Part shown: piece by piece, positions 27,543-36,647 of the stretch
Layout: each line of letters starts with the position of its first letter
Numbering within the stretch: the stretch's first letter is position 1
Origin: Bifidobacterium minimum
GTDB taxonomy: Bacteria; Actinomycetota; Actinomycetes; Actinomycetales; Bifidobacteriaceae
Length of the DNA stretch: 64,000 nt
Direction of reading: 5' to 3'
NCBI RefSeq assembly: GCF_000741645.1
Contig: NZ_JGZD01000014.1
Location: 18,364-82,363, forward strand
Notes under the pieces: model-generated
What the model saw: only the letters and a program-made list of their open reading frames with translations
What the model was told of the DNA's origin: nothing
Database searches by the model: none
Made by a program: the position numbers and the translations under genes

Positions 27543-28272
27543 ATGACCGTAAACCGTGAGGATGTGCCGCCGTCGCCACGCCGACAGTGGGGGGGCGGAA
27601 CGTAGCGCGACCCCGTTGTCGATTATCCATGACAGGCCCACGGCCGCCGACATCGCGGTGAACTATGCGGCGATCGTCGTCACCGTGGTGGCGTGGGCCA
27701 TCTACATGATCTCGACGGTTCTGTCGCAGCTGGTCGAGAATGCCCATCCGACCTTCCGCACGACCGTCGAGACCGTCCTTTACCTCACCATAGTGACGCT
27801 GCTCAGTCTCAGCGCACTGATCTATCTGGTGACGCGCAAGGGAGCCCTTATGCGCTTCCGCATCCACCATCGTGTGCCGAGGGCCCTTCTTGACGAGCAT
27901 TTCGCCGACAAGGAGGACGAGGAGTCGATAACGGTTCTCATCCCCTCGTACGTGGAGGAGCCGCGGGTCGTCGAGAAGACCGTCTGGTCAGCGGCGCTCC
28001 AGGAGTTCCCGCATCTCACCATCGCGCTTCTGCTTGATGATCCCCCGTTCCCCTCATCCGATGAGAACCGCGAGATCCTCGCGCGCGGAAGGGAGATCGT
28101 CTTCAGCGTCATCGAGGAGCTGCATCTGATGTCCGCGCGTTTCAGCCAGTCGCGTGCCGATATTCGAAGGGAGCTGGACGGGGGCTCGTTCGCGAGCGCG
28201 GCGGTCGTCTCCCGGTTGGCGGACGACTATCGCGCCGCCGCCCGATGGCTTGAGAACAAGGCCAGCTCATGG
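27543..28272 (+). pseudogene. Family 2 glycosyltransferase remnant: frameshift in G7 tract and lost 3' half
   Basis: ATG 27543 after GGAGGGGGG opens MTVNREDVPPSPRRQW, but a run of seven G (27589-27595) throws the frame into a stop. With six G the frame would continue into SATPLSIIHDRPTAAD, two membrane segments (AAIVVTVVAWAIYM; LYLTIVTLLSLSALIYLV) and the start of a GT2 domain: ITVLIPSYVEEPRVV and LTIALLLDDPPFP. Similarity ends at ENKASSW near 28270, directly against the 3' end of a GNAT gene on the other strand. The nucleotide-binding part is partly kept, but the acceptor half and later membrane helices are absent. Such proteins normally make cell-surface polysaccharide. Confidence 0.75.
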
Positions 28273-28278
28273 CGTCCT

Positions 28279-28944
28279 TCACGACATCATGACGTCCTTC
28301 ATATAGAAGCGGTCCATCGCGCCTCCGTGCACGCTGCCGGCCAAGGGCCCGGCGAGCCGGTGGAACCCGCTGCGGAGATATATATGGTTGGCCGCGGCCA
28401 TGCGATGATGGGTCTCCACATAGAGTTGCCGATAGCCATGGGCGGACGCGAATGCTTCGATGCGTTCGATGAGGGCGTATCCCATGCGGTGTCCTTTGGC
28501 GTCATCGCTGAGATAGAGCTTCTGGAGCTCGGCGGTGTCCGTTGTGCCGGCGACTTCGGCGAGGCCTGCGCCGCCGAGCGGCCGGCCGGAATGATCCGTG
28601 ACGACGAAGTACCGGCGGTCCGCCCGGCTCCCGTAGAACGCGCTGAGATGGTCAAGCTCGGGGTCGAAATACGCGGTTCCCGGAATGTCAAGATGGAAGG
28701 ACACGAGGTTGGCTCGGATGATCCGCGCGATTTCCGCGTCATGGCTCGCGGTGATCGTGACGATGGTCAGTCCGTCCGAATCTCTCAGGAAGGACGGTCC
28801 GACTATGGAGGCGGCGTCGACCATGCCGACCGGTCCGCTTCCGTCACCGCCGGCCGTTGTCACCGTCGTCACAGCCGTCACCGAAGTGTGCGGTGCCTCC
28901 GAATTCGCCGCGCCTGCGGAGCCGACTGCTCTCGTTGCGTTCAT
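28279..28944 (-). CDS. GNAT family N-acetyltransferase
   Basis: 221-aa acetyltransferase. The acetyl-CoA-binding region reads LQKLYLSDDAKGHRMGYALIERI (motif A, with RxxGxA as KGHRMGYA), with RQLYVETHHRMAAANHIYLRSGFHRL as motif B. The substrate is unknown. The first 70 residues are variable. ATG 28944 is chosen since GGGAGG lies 5 nt upstream; the frame is open further up through four 21-bp repeats, so a longer acidic start is possible. It is tail-to-tail with the truncated glycosyltransferase. Confidence 0.85.
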   Translation of the reverse strand: MNATRAVGSAGAANSEAPHTSVTAVTTVTTAGGDGSGPVGMVDAASIVGPSFLRDSDGLTIVTITASHDAEIARIIRANLVSFHLDIPGTAYFDPELDHLSAFYGSRADRRYFVVTDHSGRPLGGAGLAEVAGTTDTAELQKLYLSDDAKGHRMGYALIERIEAFASAHGYRQLYVETHHRMAAANHIYLRSGFHRLAGPLAGSVHGGAMDRFYMKDVMMS

Positions 28945-29024
28945 TCCGTCCTCCCGTTCCATCGTCTCATCCTCTTGCTCCACCGTCTCGTCTTCTTGTT
29001 CCACGGTCCCGTCCTCCCGTTCCA
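28941..29024. repeat. 21-bp tandem repeat (4 copies) over the GNAT start region
   Basis: Read on the minus strand, four 21-bp units begin TGGA(A/G)C (29024-29004, 29003-28983, 28982-28962, 28961-28941). The last unit contains the GGGAGG ribosome site and the ATG; the first also contains GGGAGG. Units are in frame (7 residues, rich in E/D), so they could act as coding extension or as 5' leader. Confidence 0.85.
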
Positions 29025-29035
29025 GCGTCTTCTAT

Positions 29036-30547
29036 CTATCCGCCGATTCGTCCCGCGTCCAGTTCGACCATATTGTCGCGGGCGAGGGACGCGAGGTCGG
29101 GATCATGCGTGACGACGATAACCGTCCGACCGCGTGAGGCCAACAGCCGCAGCTGATCGGCCACCTGAAGCATATGCCGGTGGTCCAGACCGCTGGACGG
29201 CTCATCGAACATGATGATGGGACGGTTGGAGGCGATGGCGGCGGCCACGGTGACACGTTGGCGCTGCCCGCCGGACAGCGACAGGGGATGGCGGTCGGCG
29301 AGGTCGGAGAGATCGAGATCCGCGAGGATCCTCATCGCCTCATCGGGGTCCTCCGTCGGCTGGGATGCGGCGACCTCCTCGATCACGCGTGGCGTGAAGA
29401 GCTCCTGCGTGACGTCCTGCATCACCGTGAAGCATCGGCGGAGTCTCTCGCGTCTGGATAGGGTGTCGCCCGCAGGACTCGTCAGAGTGCCGGACGCATG
29501 CCGATCCAACCCCTGCATCCATCGCAGGAAGGTGCTCTTCCCCGCTCCGTTGTCTCCGACGATGATGGTCGTGCGGGAATCGGGAATGCGCAGCTCGGGG
29601 ATATCGAGGGCCGGGCGGGTGTCTCCGCGGTAACGGCGGCGGACTCCTGACACGGTCCATGATGGTTCCTCCGCACATGACGGCCGTTCCGCATGTGCGG
29701 GCAGTTCCGCGCGGGCGTCCGATGTCTTTCGGATAGACGTCGCGCGCAGACCCAGGGCATGCCGTTCCTCCGGGCCCAGCGCGCGCAGCTCCTCGCCGCT
29801 CATCTCGCGGTGGACTCGTCCCCTGTGGAGCACGACCGCCCTGTCGACGATCCCCGCCAGCCATGCCAGCCGGTGCTCGGCGATGAGGATGGTCCGTCCC
29901 TGCCGCCGCCAGGTGAGCAGTGATCGCCGGAGTCTGGCGATGGAGGGAACGTCCAGATTCGACGTGGGCTCGTCGAGCACGAGGATGGCGGGATCGGTCA
30001 TGGATGCGCTCGCGCAGGCCACCCGCTGCTGCTGGCCGCCGCTGAGATGGTCGATGTTGCGGTCGGCCAGTTCGGCGATCGCGAAATCCCTCATGGTGCC
30101 ATCCATCCGGCGAAGGATCTCGTCTGGCGCGATGGCCATGTTCTCGCAGGGGAAGGCCAGCTCGTCATCGACGCGCGTGGCGAAGAAGCGGGTGTGCGGA
30201 TTGCTGAACACCGAACCGACATGCCCCGCGAGGGCGTCGATCGTCGTGCGGGGCACATCGATCCCGTCGACGATCACCCCGCCCGTGAGACGGCCCGGAT
30301 GATAGTGGGGGATGAGTCCGTTGGCGAGTCGCGTCACGGTCGTCTTCCCGCATCCCGATTCGCCGCACAGCAGCACGGTTTCGCCCGGACGCACATGGAG
30401 GCAGAGGTCCGTGATGTCCATGGGATCCTCGATGGGATCCTCGGGATTCGGCGTGGCGTCGAGCCCGGAATCCTCGCCCGTGCGTGCGTAGCGGAACGAC
30501 ACGTGGTCGAGGATCAGCGACCCGGGGACGGTCGTCATGCCGGTCAT
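29036..30547 (-). CDS. ECF-type transporter duplicated ATPase (two ABC domains)
   Basis: 503-aa protein with two complete nucleotide-binding domains. Domain 1: Walker A GESGCGKTT, signature HLSGGQQQRVACA, Walker B ILVLDEPTSNLD. Domain 2: GDNGAGKST, SLSGGQRQRVTVAAA, IIMFDEPSSGLD. This is the EcfA/CbiO-like arrangement used with T and S membrane components for vitamin or metal uptake. The start overlaps by 4 bp the gene at 30544-31521, which should supply those components but appears degenerate, so the ATPase may lack a partner. Confidence 0.88.
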   Translation of the reverse strand: MTGMTTVPGSLILDHVSFRYARTGEDSGLDATPNPEDPIEDPMDITDLCLHVRPGETVLLCGESGCGKTTVTRLANGLIPHYHPGRLTGGVIVDGIDVPRTTIDALAGHVGSVFSNPHTRFFATRVDDELAFPCENMAIAPDEILRRMDGTMRDFAIAELADRNIDHLSGGQQQRVACASASMTDPAILVLDEPTSNLDVPSIARLRRSLLTWRRQGRTILIAEHRLAWLAGIVDRAVVLHRGRVHREMSGEELRALGPEERHALGLRATSIRKTSDARAELPAHAERPSCAEEPSWTVSGVRRRYRGDTRPALDIPELRIPDSRTTIIVGDNGAGKSTFLRWMQGLDRHASGTLTSPAGDTLSRRERLRRCFTVMQDVTQELFTPRVIEEVAASQPTEDPDEAMRILADLDLSDLADRHPLSLSGGQRQRVTVAAAIASNRPIIMFDEPSSGLDHRHMLQVADQLRLLASRGRTVIVVTHDPDLASLARDNMVELDAGRIGG

Positions 30548-31521
30548 GGCACAAGCCCCGCGGCGGCAAGCGCCCAGAGCGCGAGAACCGTCAGACAGGC
30601 CGCGAGGACCATGCGGTCGCGCGCCCGGAATCCGATGCGCGCTATGCTCGTCCGTTCCCGGCCCAGAACCAGTCCGCGGGTAAGCGCGGATTGCGCGAGG
30701 TCATCGGCGGCCGCGATGGTGCCGGACAGCAGGGGGACGACCCGGTAGTCGAGTGCGCGAGCCATTCCCCGCGTTCCGCGCCGCATCATTACTGGTTTGT
30801 TCCGCGTCCCTTCGTTGTGCCGCGTCCCCTCCGCGCAGGTCCTCGTCCCGCGCAGGCGCATGCGGATGGCATCCCCGACCGCCGATTTGCGCGAGGCGGC
30901 GCTGGGAAGGAATCTCAGCATCACGGCCGCAGCGATCGTCACGGAATCGGGGACGTGCATGCGTCGCATGGCCGTGGTCAGCTCGTTGACCCGCATCGTG
31001 GAAAGAATCCATGCCGCCAGAATGGCGCTGGGCGGTGATGACGGTGAAGTAGTTGCCATGGATGACTCCCATAAGCAGGGCCAGCAGAACGCCCATGATG
31101 GTCGCCGTCCCGAATCGGCGTGATTTGGTCTGGTCACCGCCAGAAGGTAGACGATTGATCCGAAGACCCCGCATCCCAGACCCATGAAGGGCATCAGCGC
31201 GGGAATGAGGTGCGCCGGCGCCGCGGGGATGCTGATCAGCACCAGATACACGGCCGCGTACACGCCGATGAGAATCACGTCACGGGTGCGGAGCGGTTCT
31301 CGGGCGATTCGGACCGCCGTGTCCGTGGGCGGGGTCGATGGTGTGGCCGTCGATGCCGTGGTCGTCGATGGTGTGGCCACCGATGCCGCAGGAGTGGACG
31401 GATCCGATGCCGTGGTCACCGAAGCCGCGGCCATGTCAAGGGCCGTGTGGGCCGCGGTCATCGGCGTTGACGCCGGTGTCGGTGCGGACATGTCCGGTTC
31501 GGTTGATTCGGAGCCGCTCAT
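30544..31521 (-). pseudogene. Degenerate ECF transporter: S-component start fused to T-component end
   Basis: The open frame of 325 codons joins two genes. After a T/A/S-rich tail, residues 78-130 (TRDVILIGVYAAVYLVLIS, then HLIPALMPFMGLG) match the start of an MptD-like S component. At 31126-31135 a 5-bp tandem duplication (TGGTC twice) shifts the frame; the alternate frame continues naturally as FGTATIMGVLLALLMGVIHG. The open frame then resumes sense as ILAAWILSTMRVNELTTAMR and goes to the end as the C-terminal two thirds of an EcfT permease. The S gene thus lacks its 3' half and the T gene its 5' part, as after a deletion near 31020. It overlaps the ABC gene upstream by 4 bp. Confidence 0.7.
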
Positions 31522-33431
31522 CGCTCTTTCCCGTCTGCCGTGCCGTTGGTTCTTTCCGTCAGCGTTCCATCGTGCATCGTGAGAATGCGGTGCGCGCGTG
31601 CGAGGACCGCATCGCGGTGGTTGACGATGAGGTACGAGCGGCCCTCCTGATGGGACATCAGCGCGTCGATGATCCGTCCCTCGAGAAGGGCGTCCATATT
31701 GCTTGTGGGCTCGTCGAGGAGCATCATGCCGGCGTCGCTGAGGAACGCGCGGGCCACGGCGACGCGTTGGCGCTGTCCTTCCGACAGCTCGGATCCATTG
31801 CGCGTGAGCCGATGGTCGAGACCGCCGGGAAGCTGGTCGAGGACCTCGTCGAGATGCGCGTCATGGGCGGCGTCCTCGATGTCCTTCCGACTCGCGTCCG
31901 GCCGCGCGATGGCGATGTTGCGCGCCACCGTGTCGTCGAAGATGAACGTATCCTGACTGATCATGGTCTCGATGGAGCGCAGGGACCGGGTGCGGATGGT
32001 CTCGATCGGCAGGCCGTTGACGGCGATGTCCCCTCCCGTGCGCTCGCGGAAACGCATCAGCAGATCGATCAGCGTGGACTTTCCGGAGCCGTTCGGACCT
32101 TCGATCGCGACCACCTCGCCGGGAGCGATGGTGAGGTTGACGTCCCGCAGGACGGGTGAGGTTTGCGCGGGTGAGGTTCCTGCGGGCGCATCCCTTGTGG
32201 GCGTGTTCTCCGCGGGCGCGTCCCCATCGTGCCCCTCGTCATACCCGAAGCGAAGGTGCGAGGTCTCCAGGGATGAGAAGGACCGGGGCTCATGGCCATC
32301 GGTGTTCTCGTGGACGGCGGGCTCCTCGTCGAAAAGCGCGAACACGCGGCGGGCCGATGCCAGAGTGGGCTGCAAGCCGGCTCCGAGGCGGGCGACCGAC
32401 ATCATGGCAGGGAACGATGCGGTGAAGCCGGCCGTCGCCACCAGCGCCGACGATGCGTCCAATCCCGCCGTTCCCGCCAGCCATGCGGCCGTCGCCATGA
32501 ACACCGTCAGTCCCAGCAGCGGGATGGTCTCGGTGATGACGTCGTTCCATCCCCGGGCCACGCCGTTGCGGGATCGCGCCGACAGCATGGCCCGGGTGGC
32601 CGAGATGAGACGGGAGCGCGTCCGCGCGGCCGCACCCATGCCGACCAGCTGCTCGCGGCCGTCAAGCGATTCGAGGATCAGGGAATGGAGCTCGCCGGTG
32701 GCGTCGCGTTCATCGGCCGCCGCGCGGTAGGTGGGACGCGCGGTGATCAGCGGGACCTCGACGATGAGAAGCAGATAGGTGATGACCGCCACCAGTCCCA
32801 GCCATGGCGATATGAAGGCGAACACGATGGAGTTCACCATGGTCGTGATGGCCGCGATCATGAGTGGGGACAGCGTGTGCGCGTAGAAGATTTCGAGGAG
32901 CTCGATGTCCTGCGTGAGCACGGTGATGAGGTTGCCGCGGCCTTGTCGCCGGAGCTTCGCGGGGGCCAGGGATCTCATGGTGTCGAAGACGTCCGTGCGG
33001 ATGTCGCGCAGAACGCTGAAGGCCATCTGATGGTTGAACAGCTGCTCGCCATAGGCGAGGGGACCGCGGAGCAGCGAGAGGATGATCGCCACGATGATCG
33101 CCGTCGCCCAAAGGCCCGCGGGGGCTCCCCGGAAGATGCCGATGATTCCCGCGGTGGCCAGCATGATGCTCCATACGGCGGATAGATGGCCTGATGTTCC
33201 CGCGATGATGGCCTTGACCTCCACCCCGAGCAATGGGAGCATCTGTCGGGCCATGCGCGTCATCACGGTTATGGTCGTCATCCGTCGGGCCGTCGTCGTC
33301 CGCCCGTCAACCGATGGGGGATACTGACCGTTGATGCCGTTGATGCCGTTGATGCCGTTGATCTCACCGTCGGCCGGTTGCGGGGTCGCCGTGGTCTGGG
33401 GTCGTGCGCCGGACCGTGCGTGCTCGCTCAT
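31518..33431 (-). CDS. ABC half transporter (membrane plus ATPase), CydC-like
   Basis: 637-aa half transporter. Six hydrophobic segments fill residues 65-340; the ATPase has GPNGSGKST, the variant signature ELSEGQRQRVAVARA and Walker B MMLLDEPTSNMD. A P/A/T-rich linker sits near 395-420. The N-terminus contains NGINGINGING coded by a 9-bp repeat. ATG 33431 follows AAAGG. The stop codon of the partner gene overlaps its start, so the two form a heterodimer. In bifidobacteria similar ABC pairs lie next to ECF modules and have been tied to iron uptake, which is only a suggestion here. Confidence 0.85.
   Translation of the reverse strand: MSEHARSGARPQTTATPQPADGEINGINGINGINGQYPPSVDGRTTTARRMTTITVMTRMARQMLPLLGVEVKAIIAGTSGHLSAVWSIMLATAGIIGIFRGAPAGLWATAIIVAIILSLLRGPLAYGEQLFNHQMAFSVLRDIRTDVFDTMRSLAPAKLRRQGRGNLITVLTQDIELLEIFYAHTLSPLMIAAITTMVNSIVFAFISPWLGLVAVITYLLLIVEVPLITARPTYRAAADERDATGELHSLILESLDGREQLVGMGAAARTRSRLISATRAMLSARSRNGVARGWNDVITETIPLLGLTVFMATAAWLAGTAGLDASSALVATAGFTASFPAMMSVARLGAGLQPTLASARRVFALFDEEPAVHENTDGHEPRSFSSLETSHLRFGYDEGHDGDAPAENTPTRDAPAGTSPAQTSPVLRDVNLTIAPGEVVAIEGPNGSGKSTLIDLLMRFRERTGGDIAVNGLPIETIRTRSLRSIETMISQDTFIFDDTVARNIAIARPDASRKDIEDAAHDAHLDEVLDQLPGGLDHRLTRNGSELSEGQRQRVAVARAFLSDAGMMLLDEPTSNMDALLEGRIIDALMSHQEGRSYLIVNHRDAVLARAHRILTMHDGTLTERTNGTADGKER
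33318..33362. repeat. 9-bp tandem repeat in the ABC gene start
   Basis: GTTGATGCC is repeated four times with a partial last copy (about 33328-33365 on the plus strand), giving the residues NGINGINGING in the ABC protein N-terminus. Being in frame, copy number can change without breaking the gene. Confidence 0.75.
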
Positions 33432-35365
33432 GCCTGGACCTTTCCCTTGATGGATTCCATGCGGTTCTGCTCCTGCCACTGGGGGGCGAAGGGGCCGGGC
33501 GCGCTGATCAATTCGTCGAAGGTCCCTCGCTGGACGAGCTCACCGTGGTCCATGACGAGGACGATGTCCGCGTTCCTCACCGAGCGCAGTCGATGCGCGA
33601 TCGATATGACGAGCCGGTGCGCGGCCATGTGATGGGTGACGTCGGCGATCGCGTCGTCATGGACCCGGTCGACGGCGCTGGTGGCTTCGTCGAGGATGAG
33701 CATGGGAGTGCGGCGGAGCAGCTCCCGGGCCAGGCAAAGACGCTGCCGCTGTCCTCCCGATAGATTCGATCCCCCATATTCCACCGGGGCGTCGAGTCCG
33801 CCGCGTTCCATCACCATCGTGGCCAGATCGACCCGGGACAGGGCCGCCAGAAGCGCGGCGTCCTCGATGGGCGTGTCCGTGGGATCAAGATTGGATCGGA
33901 AGCTGCCGGCGAACAGCTGGTCGGTTCCTCTGACGATGGCCACGTTGTCGATGAACCATTCGGGGGAAAGGTCGCGCAGCTCGATCCCGTTGGCGGTCAG
34001 AGATCCCTGATAGCCGTTCAGGCGCCCCGACAGAATGTCCCCCAACGTGCTTTTCCCGGATCCCGAGGCCCCCACGATGGCGATGTGGCCCGTCGCCGGA
34101 AGGGAAAGGCTTACGTTCCGCAGTGCGGTCGGCCCCTGGGGATAGGTCAGCGACAGGTCGTCGGCGGTGATGGTGATCGGGCCCGTGGGTGCCGTCACCG
34201 CGGTTCGGTGCGAGCCCGTTGTCCCGGTCGGCGGTGATGCCGTCCTCACGTCGTCGGCTTTGGCCGTGCGGTCATCTTTGGCGGTACCGTCGGCATTGGT
34301 TGTCTCGTCGGCCTTGGTTGCGTCGTCATCTTTGGATATGCCGTCATTCCTGACGGTGCCGTCGCGCATCTCCCGGGCCTTCATAATCGCGCGCCCCTGT
34401 TTGAGGGCGACGGTTCCCGAATGGATCAGATACACGAGCTGCCGGCCGGGGACGAACAGACGCACGCCGGTCGCGGCCATGATGATGGCGGCGATCCAGC
34501 CGAAGGGATCCGGGCGCGACATGAGGGCCGTCACCACGGTCGCGACAATGACGGAGAGGTAGATGGCCGTGTCCGCGCCGATGAGGCTGCTCAGCTGCCC
34601 TCCCAGAAGACGCATCGTGGCCTTGCGGAATCCTTCGGAATCCTTGCGCAGTCTGGTGGCCTCGCGACCGTCCGCGTCGAAGATCTTCAGGGTGTCCAAT
34701 CCCCGCAGCGCCTGCTCGAAGTGGACGCCGACCTTGTCGTAGCGCTGAAGGTGGGCGATCTGCGTGCGGATGTCCTTCTCGCGCGTCATGTTGGCGGCGA
34801 GCGGCATGATGATCATCCCCACGACGATGATTCCGGCGCCGGCGAGGTTCACCGGTCCGAGAACGATGAGGGCGGCGAGGGTCATGAGAAGCGTCTGGAT
34901 GAGGGTGGGGAGGAACACCGTGAAGTAGGTGCTCACCGAACCCACGCCTTCGGTGGCCAGCAGGGACAGGCTCTGGTGAGGCGTGGAACCGGGGTTTCGC
35001 CCTTCGTCCCTTTCGCCGATGGCCGCGGAGTCGAAAAGAGAGAGATAGAGGTCGGATGCGAGGGCCTCGCCCATGTGCCGCGTCATCGCTCCGGCCTTGC
35101 GGTTGGACAGATGTCTCAGGATGATGCGGACCGACGTCAGAACGAGCAGTGCGACGGCGGCCCGGGTCGGCGTCGCCGATATGGCTCCCCATGCGGAGCC
35201 GCCGGACAGGTTCTCCGGGGTCCAGCCGACCGCGCGCGCCACGGTGAGAATCGCGATAACCGCCGCCAATGAGTCGATCAGGGCGCACAGCGTCCCTAGG
35301 ATCGCGATCATCAGGGAGCCGCGCGGGTCGGCTCCGGGGAGGCGGAAAAGATTCTTGTCGATCAT
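33428..35365 (-). CDS. ABC half transporter (membrane plus ATPase), CydD-like partner
   Basis: 645-aa half transporter with six hydrophobic segments in residues 15-315 and an ATPase with GASGSGKST, NLSGGQRQRLCLARE and MLILDEATSAVD. Between them, near residues 335-395, lies a long linker of D/T/A/K repeats (TKADETTNADGTAKDD). ATG 35365 (MIDKNLFRL) matches the usual start of the family; ATG 35383 is possible. It is the first gene of the operon that continues through the partner, the S/T remnant and the ATPase. Direction of transport is not clear from sequence. Confidence 0.85.
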   Translation of the reverse strand: MIDKNLFRLPGADPRGSLMIAILGTLCALIDSLAAVIAILTVARAVGWTPENLSGGSAWGAISATPTRAAVALLVLTSVRIILRHLSNRKAGAMTRHMGEALASDLYLSLFDSAAIGERDEGRNPGSTPHQSLSLLATEGVGSVSTYFTVFLPTLIQTLLMTLAALIVLGPVNLAGAGIIVVGMIIMPLAANMTREKDIRTQIAHLQRYDKVGVHFEQALRGLDTLKIFDADGREATRLRKDSEGFRKATMRLLGGQLSSLIGADTAIYLSVIVATVVTALMSRPDPFGWIAAIIMAATGVRLFVPGRQLVYLIHSGTVALKQGRAIMKAREMRDGTVRNDGISKDDDATKADETTNADGTAKDDRTAKADDVRTASPPTGTTGSHRTAVTAPTGPITITADDLSLTYPQGPTALRNVSLSLPATGHIAIVGASGSGKSTLGDILSGRLNGYQGSLTANGIELRDLSPEWFIDNVAIVRGTDQLFAGSFRSNLDPTDTPIEDAALLAALSRVDLATMVMERGGLDAPVEYGGSNLSGGQRQRLCLARELLRRTPMLILDEATSAVDRVHDDAIADVTHHMAAHRLVISIAHRLRSVRNADIVLVMDHGELVQRGTFDELISAPGPFAPQWQEQNRMESIKGKVQA

Positions 35366-35656
35366 GGGGATTCCACGTTCCATTCATCGTCCGTGCATCG
35401 CGGCTGACGTTCTCGGGTCAGCCGCATGGCCTCAGTCAGACTACGGTGATTGGCGGCGTGGGGTCAATACTTCCCTGGCGTATTCCTCGCGCCGCGTAGT
35501 GAACGTGGGTAGGCGCATGCGGTTCCGGCTTCTGTCTTCGTGCGTCCATGCGCATCCCGCTCGTGGGCATGAGAAGACCCGGGCGGAACCGATGATGGTG
35601 TCCGCTCCGGGTTCGGTGATGTCACGCCGCAGGTGCGGCGGCGTCATTTCGACGCT
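35366..35656. other. Spacer between ABC operon and GlsB-like gene
   Basis: 291 bp without a gene. A GC-rich hairpin (CACGCCGC-AGGT-GCGGCG, about 35622-35640) follows the stop of the GlsB-like gene on the minus strand and is a plausible terminator for it. The rest probably holds the promoter of the minus-strand ABC operon. Confidence 0.4.
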
Positions 35657-35905
35657 TTACTTCGAAATTTTCGTCATGACGAAGGAGACGACCAGAACGA
35701 CGATCACGGCTCCGAGGATCGAGGGGATGAGCGCCATTCCGGCGAGATGCGGTCCCCAGCTTCCCAGAAGCGCCTGTCCCACCGATGATCCGACCAGACC
35801 CGCGAGGATGTTGGCGATCCAGCCCATGGACGCCCCCTTGCTGGTGATCGCGCCGGCGATCGCGCCGATGATGGCTCCGACGATCAGTGTCCAAATCCAG
35901 CCCAT
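35657..35905 (-). CDS. GlsB/YeaQ/YmgE family small membrane protein
   Basis: 82-aa hydrophobic protein with three glycine- and alanine-rich membrane segments (WIWTLIVGAIIGAIAGAI; WIANILAGLVGSSVGQ; LIPSILGAVIVVLVVSFVMT). This matches the transglycosylase-associated/GlsB stress protein family, whose role is poorly defined but often linked to envelope or general stress. ATG 35905 follows AAAGAGGGG. It stands alone, with its own AT-rich upstream region. Confidence 0.9.
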   Translation of the reverse strand: MGWIWTLIVGAIIGAIAGAITSKGASMGWIANILAGLVGSSVGQALLGSWGPHLAGMALIPSILGAVIVVLVVSFVMTKISK

Positions 35906-36260
35906 GATGACCCCTCTTTCGTGGTTTGCGTCGGACGTCCGGCGCGTCGGTGGCCATGTCCGCGCAAGAGGGTCGTTGCGGCCCGCGCGGATGCGGCTTC
36001 CGTGCCGGATGCCTCTTCGGCAAACGATATTTCCTTATGTTTCCATATATTTATTTCCTTCACGAACACGATAAGTGAATACAGGTCGCGATTTCCGTCT
36101 GTTCTCCGCAAGAAGAAAAAGGCAACAGAATTCGCGTTTTGATGTAGACGATTATGCGTGGCTGGCGGCGTATGGATGAGTACGGATATGCGGCATTCCG
36201 GCGGATTGAGCGCCCGCCGTACGATTCGGGCCCTGAAAGGGATTTCAGGACCCTCCGCAG
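35906..36260. other. AT-rich gene-free region between GlsB-like gene and tRNA-Arg
   Basis: 355 bp without a gene. From about 36020 to 36150 the DNA is markedly AT-rich for this genome (CATATATTTATTTCCTTC; AGAAGAAAAAGG), so the GlsB-like promoter is probably here. Near the tRNA it ends in the terminator-like hairpin at 36228-36253. Confidence 0.5.
36228..36253 (-). terminator. Hairpin downstream of tRNA-Arg
   Basis: On the minus strand an 11-bp stem (GGGTCCTGAAA with TTTCAGGGCCC, one T-G wobble) closes a 4-nt loop 7 nt after the tRNA 3' end. No strong U-run follows. The wobble pairs only on this strand, which fits a terminator for the tRNA transcript. Confidence 0.6.
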
Positions 36261-36333
36261 TGCCCGAGATGCGATTCGAACGCACGACACCCGCTTTAGG
36301 AGAGCGGTGCTCTATCCCCTGAGCTACCCGGGC
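36261..36333 (-). tRNA. tRNA-Arg (anticodon CCT)
   Basis: 73-nt cloverleaf: acceptor GCCCGGG with CTCGGGC (one G-T), D arm GCTC/GAGC, anticodon stem CCGCT/AGCGG with loop CTCCTAA giving anticodon CCT (36300-36298), 5-nt variable loop, T arm GTGCG/CGCAT with TTCGAAT, and discriminator A. The 3' CCA is not encoded. A TACAAT -10 element lies upstream (complement of 36345-36350). It reads the rare AGG codon. Confidence 0.95.
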
Positions 36334-36647
36334 AACGGTTGTCCATTGTACACGCGGGAGTGCTGGTGGGAACACTGTGTCGGCCCAGCGCCGTCATCGA
36401 CTCCGGGCCAGCCGACCGCAGCACCGCGGTCTTAGGACTGGCGACGCTGATCGAACGGAACCGCATCCGATGGGTGGGCGTGATGAGCGGGAACGAGGAC
36501 GCCTGCCGCCTCGACGTCGCTGCGCCCGTCTGGAGCGCATCCGTCCCCCGTTCCGCTCGTGCGGGAATCGGGGGGATTCGTCATGATCGGACGGGGTCGC
36601 TGATCGGGAAGGCTATGGTGGTCGGCAGTGGGTCACGGGAGGTTGCC
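36334..36647. other. Spacer between tRNA-Arg and the phosphatase-family gene
   Basis: 314 bp without a supported gene. It holds the tRNA promoter (TACAAT -10 on the minus strand at 36345-36350) at one end and GGGAGG, the ribosome site for the 36648 gene, at the other. A longer upstream frame exists for that gene but is not supported by a start signal. Confidence 0.45.

Noticed and set aside
27589..27595. Phase-variable G tract as an active switch
   Set aside because: The gene also lacks its 3' half, so changing the tract length could not restore a full enzyme.
28273..29112. Continuation of the glycosyltransferase frame to 29112
   Set aside because: Beyond 28272 the frame only reads the antisense of the GNAT gene and its repeats, so it is a chance extension after truncation.
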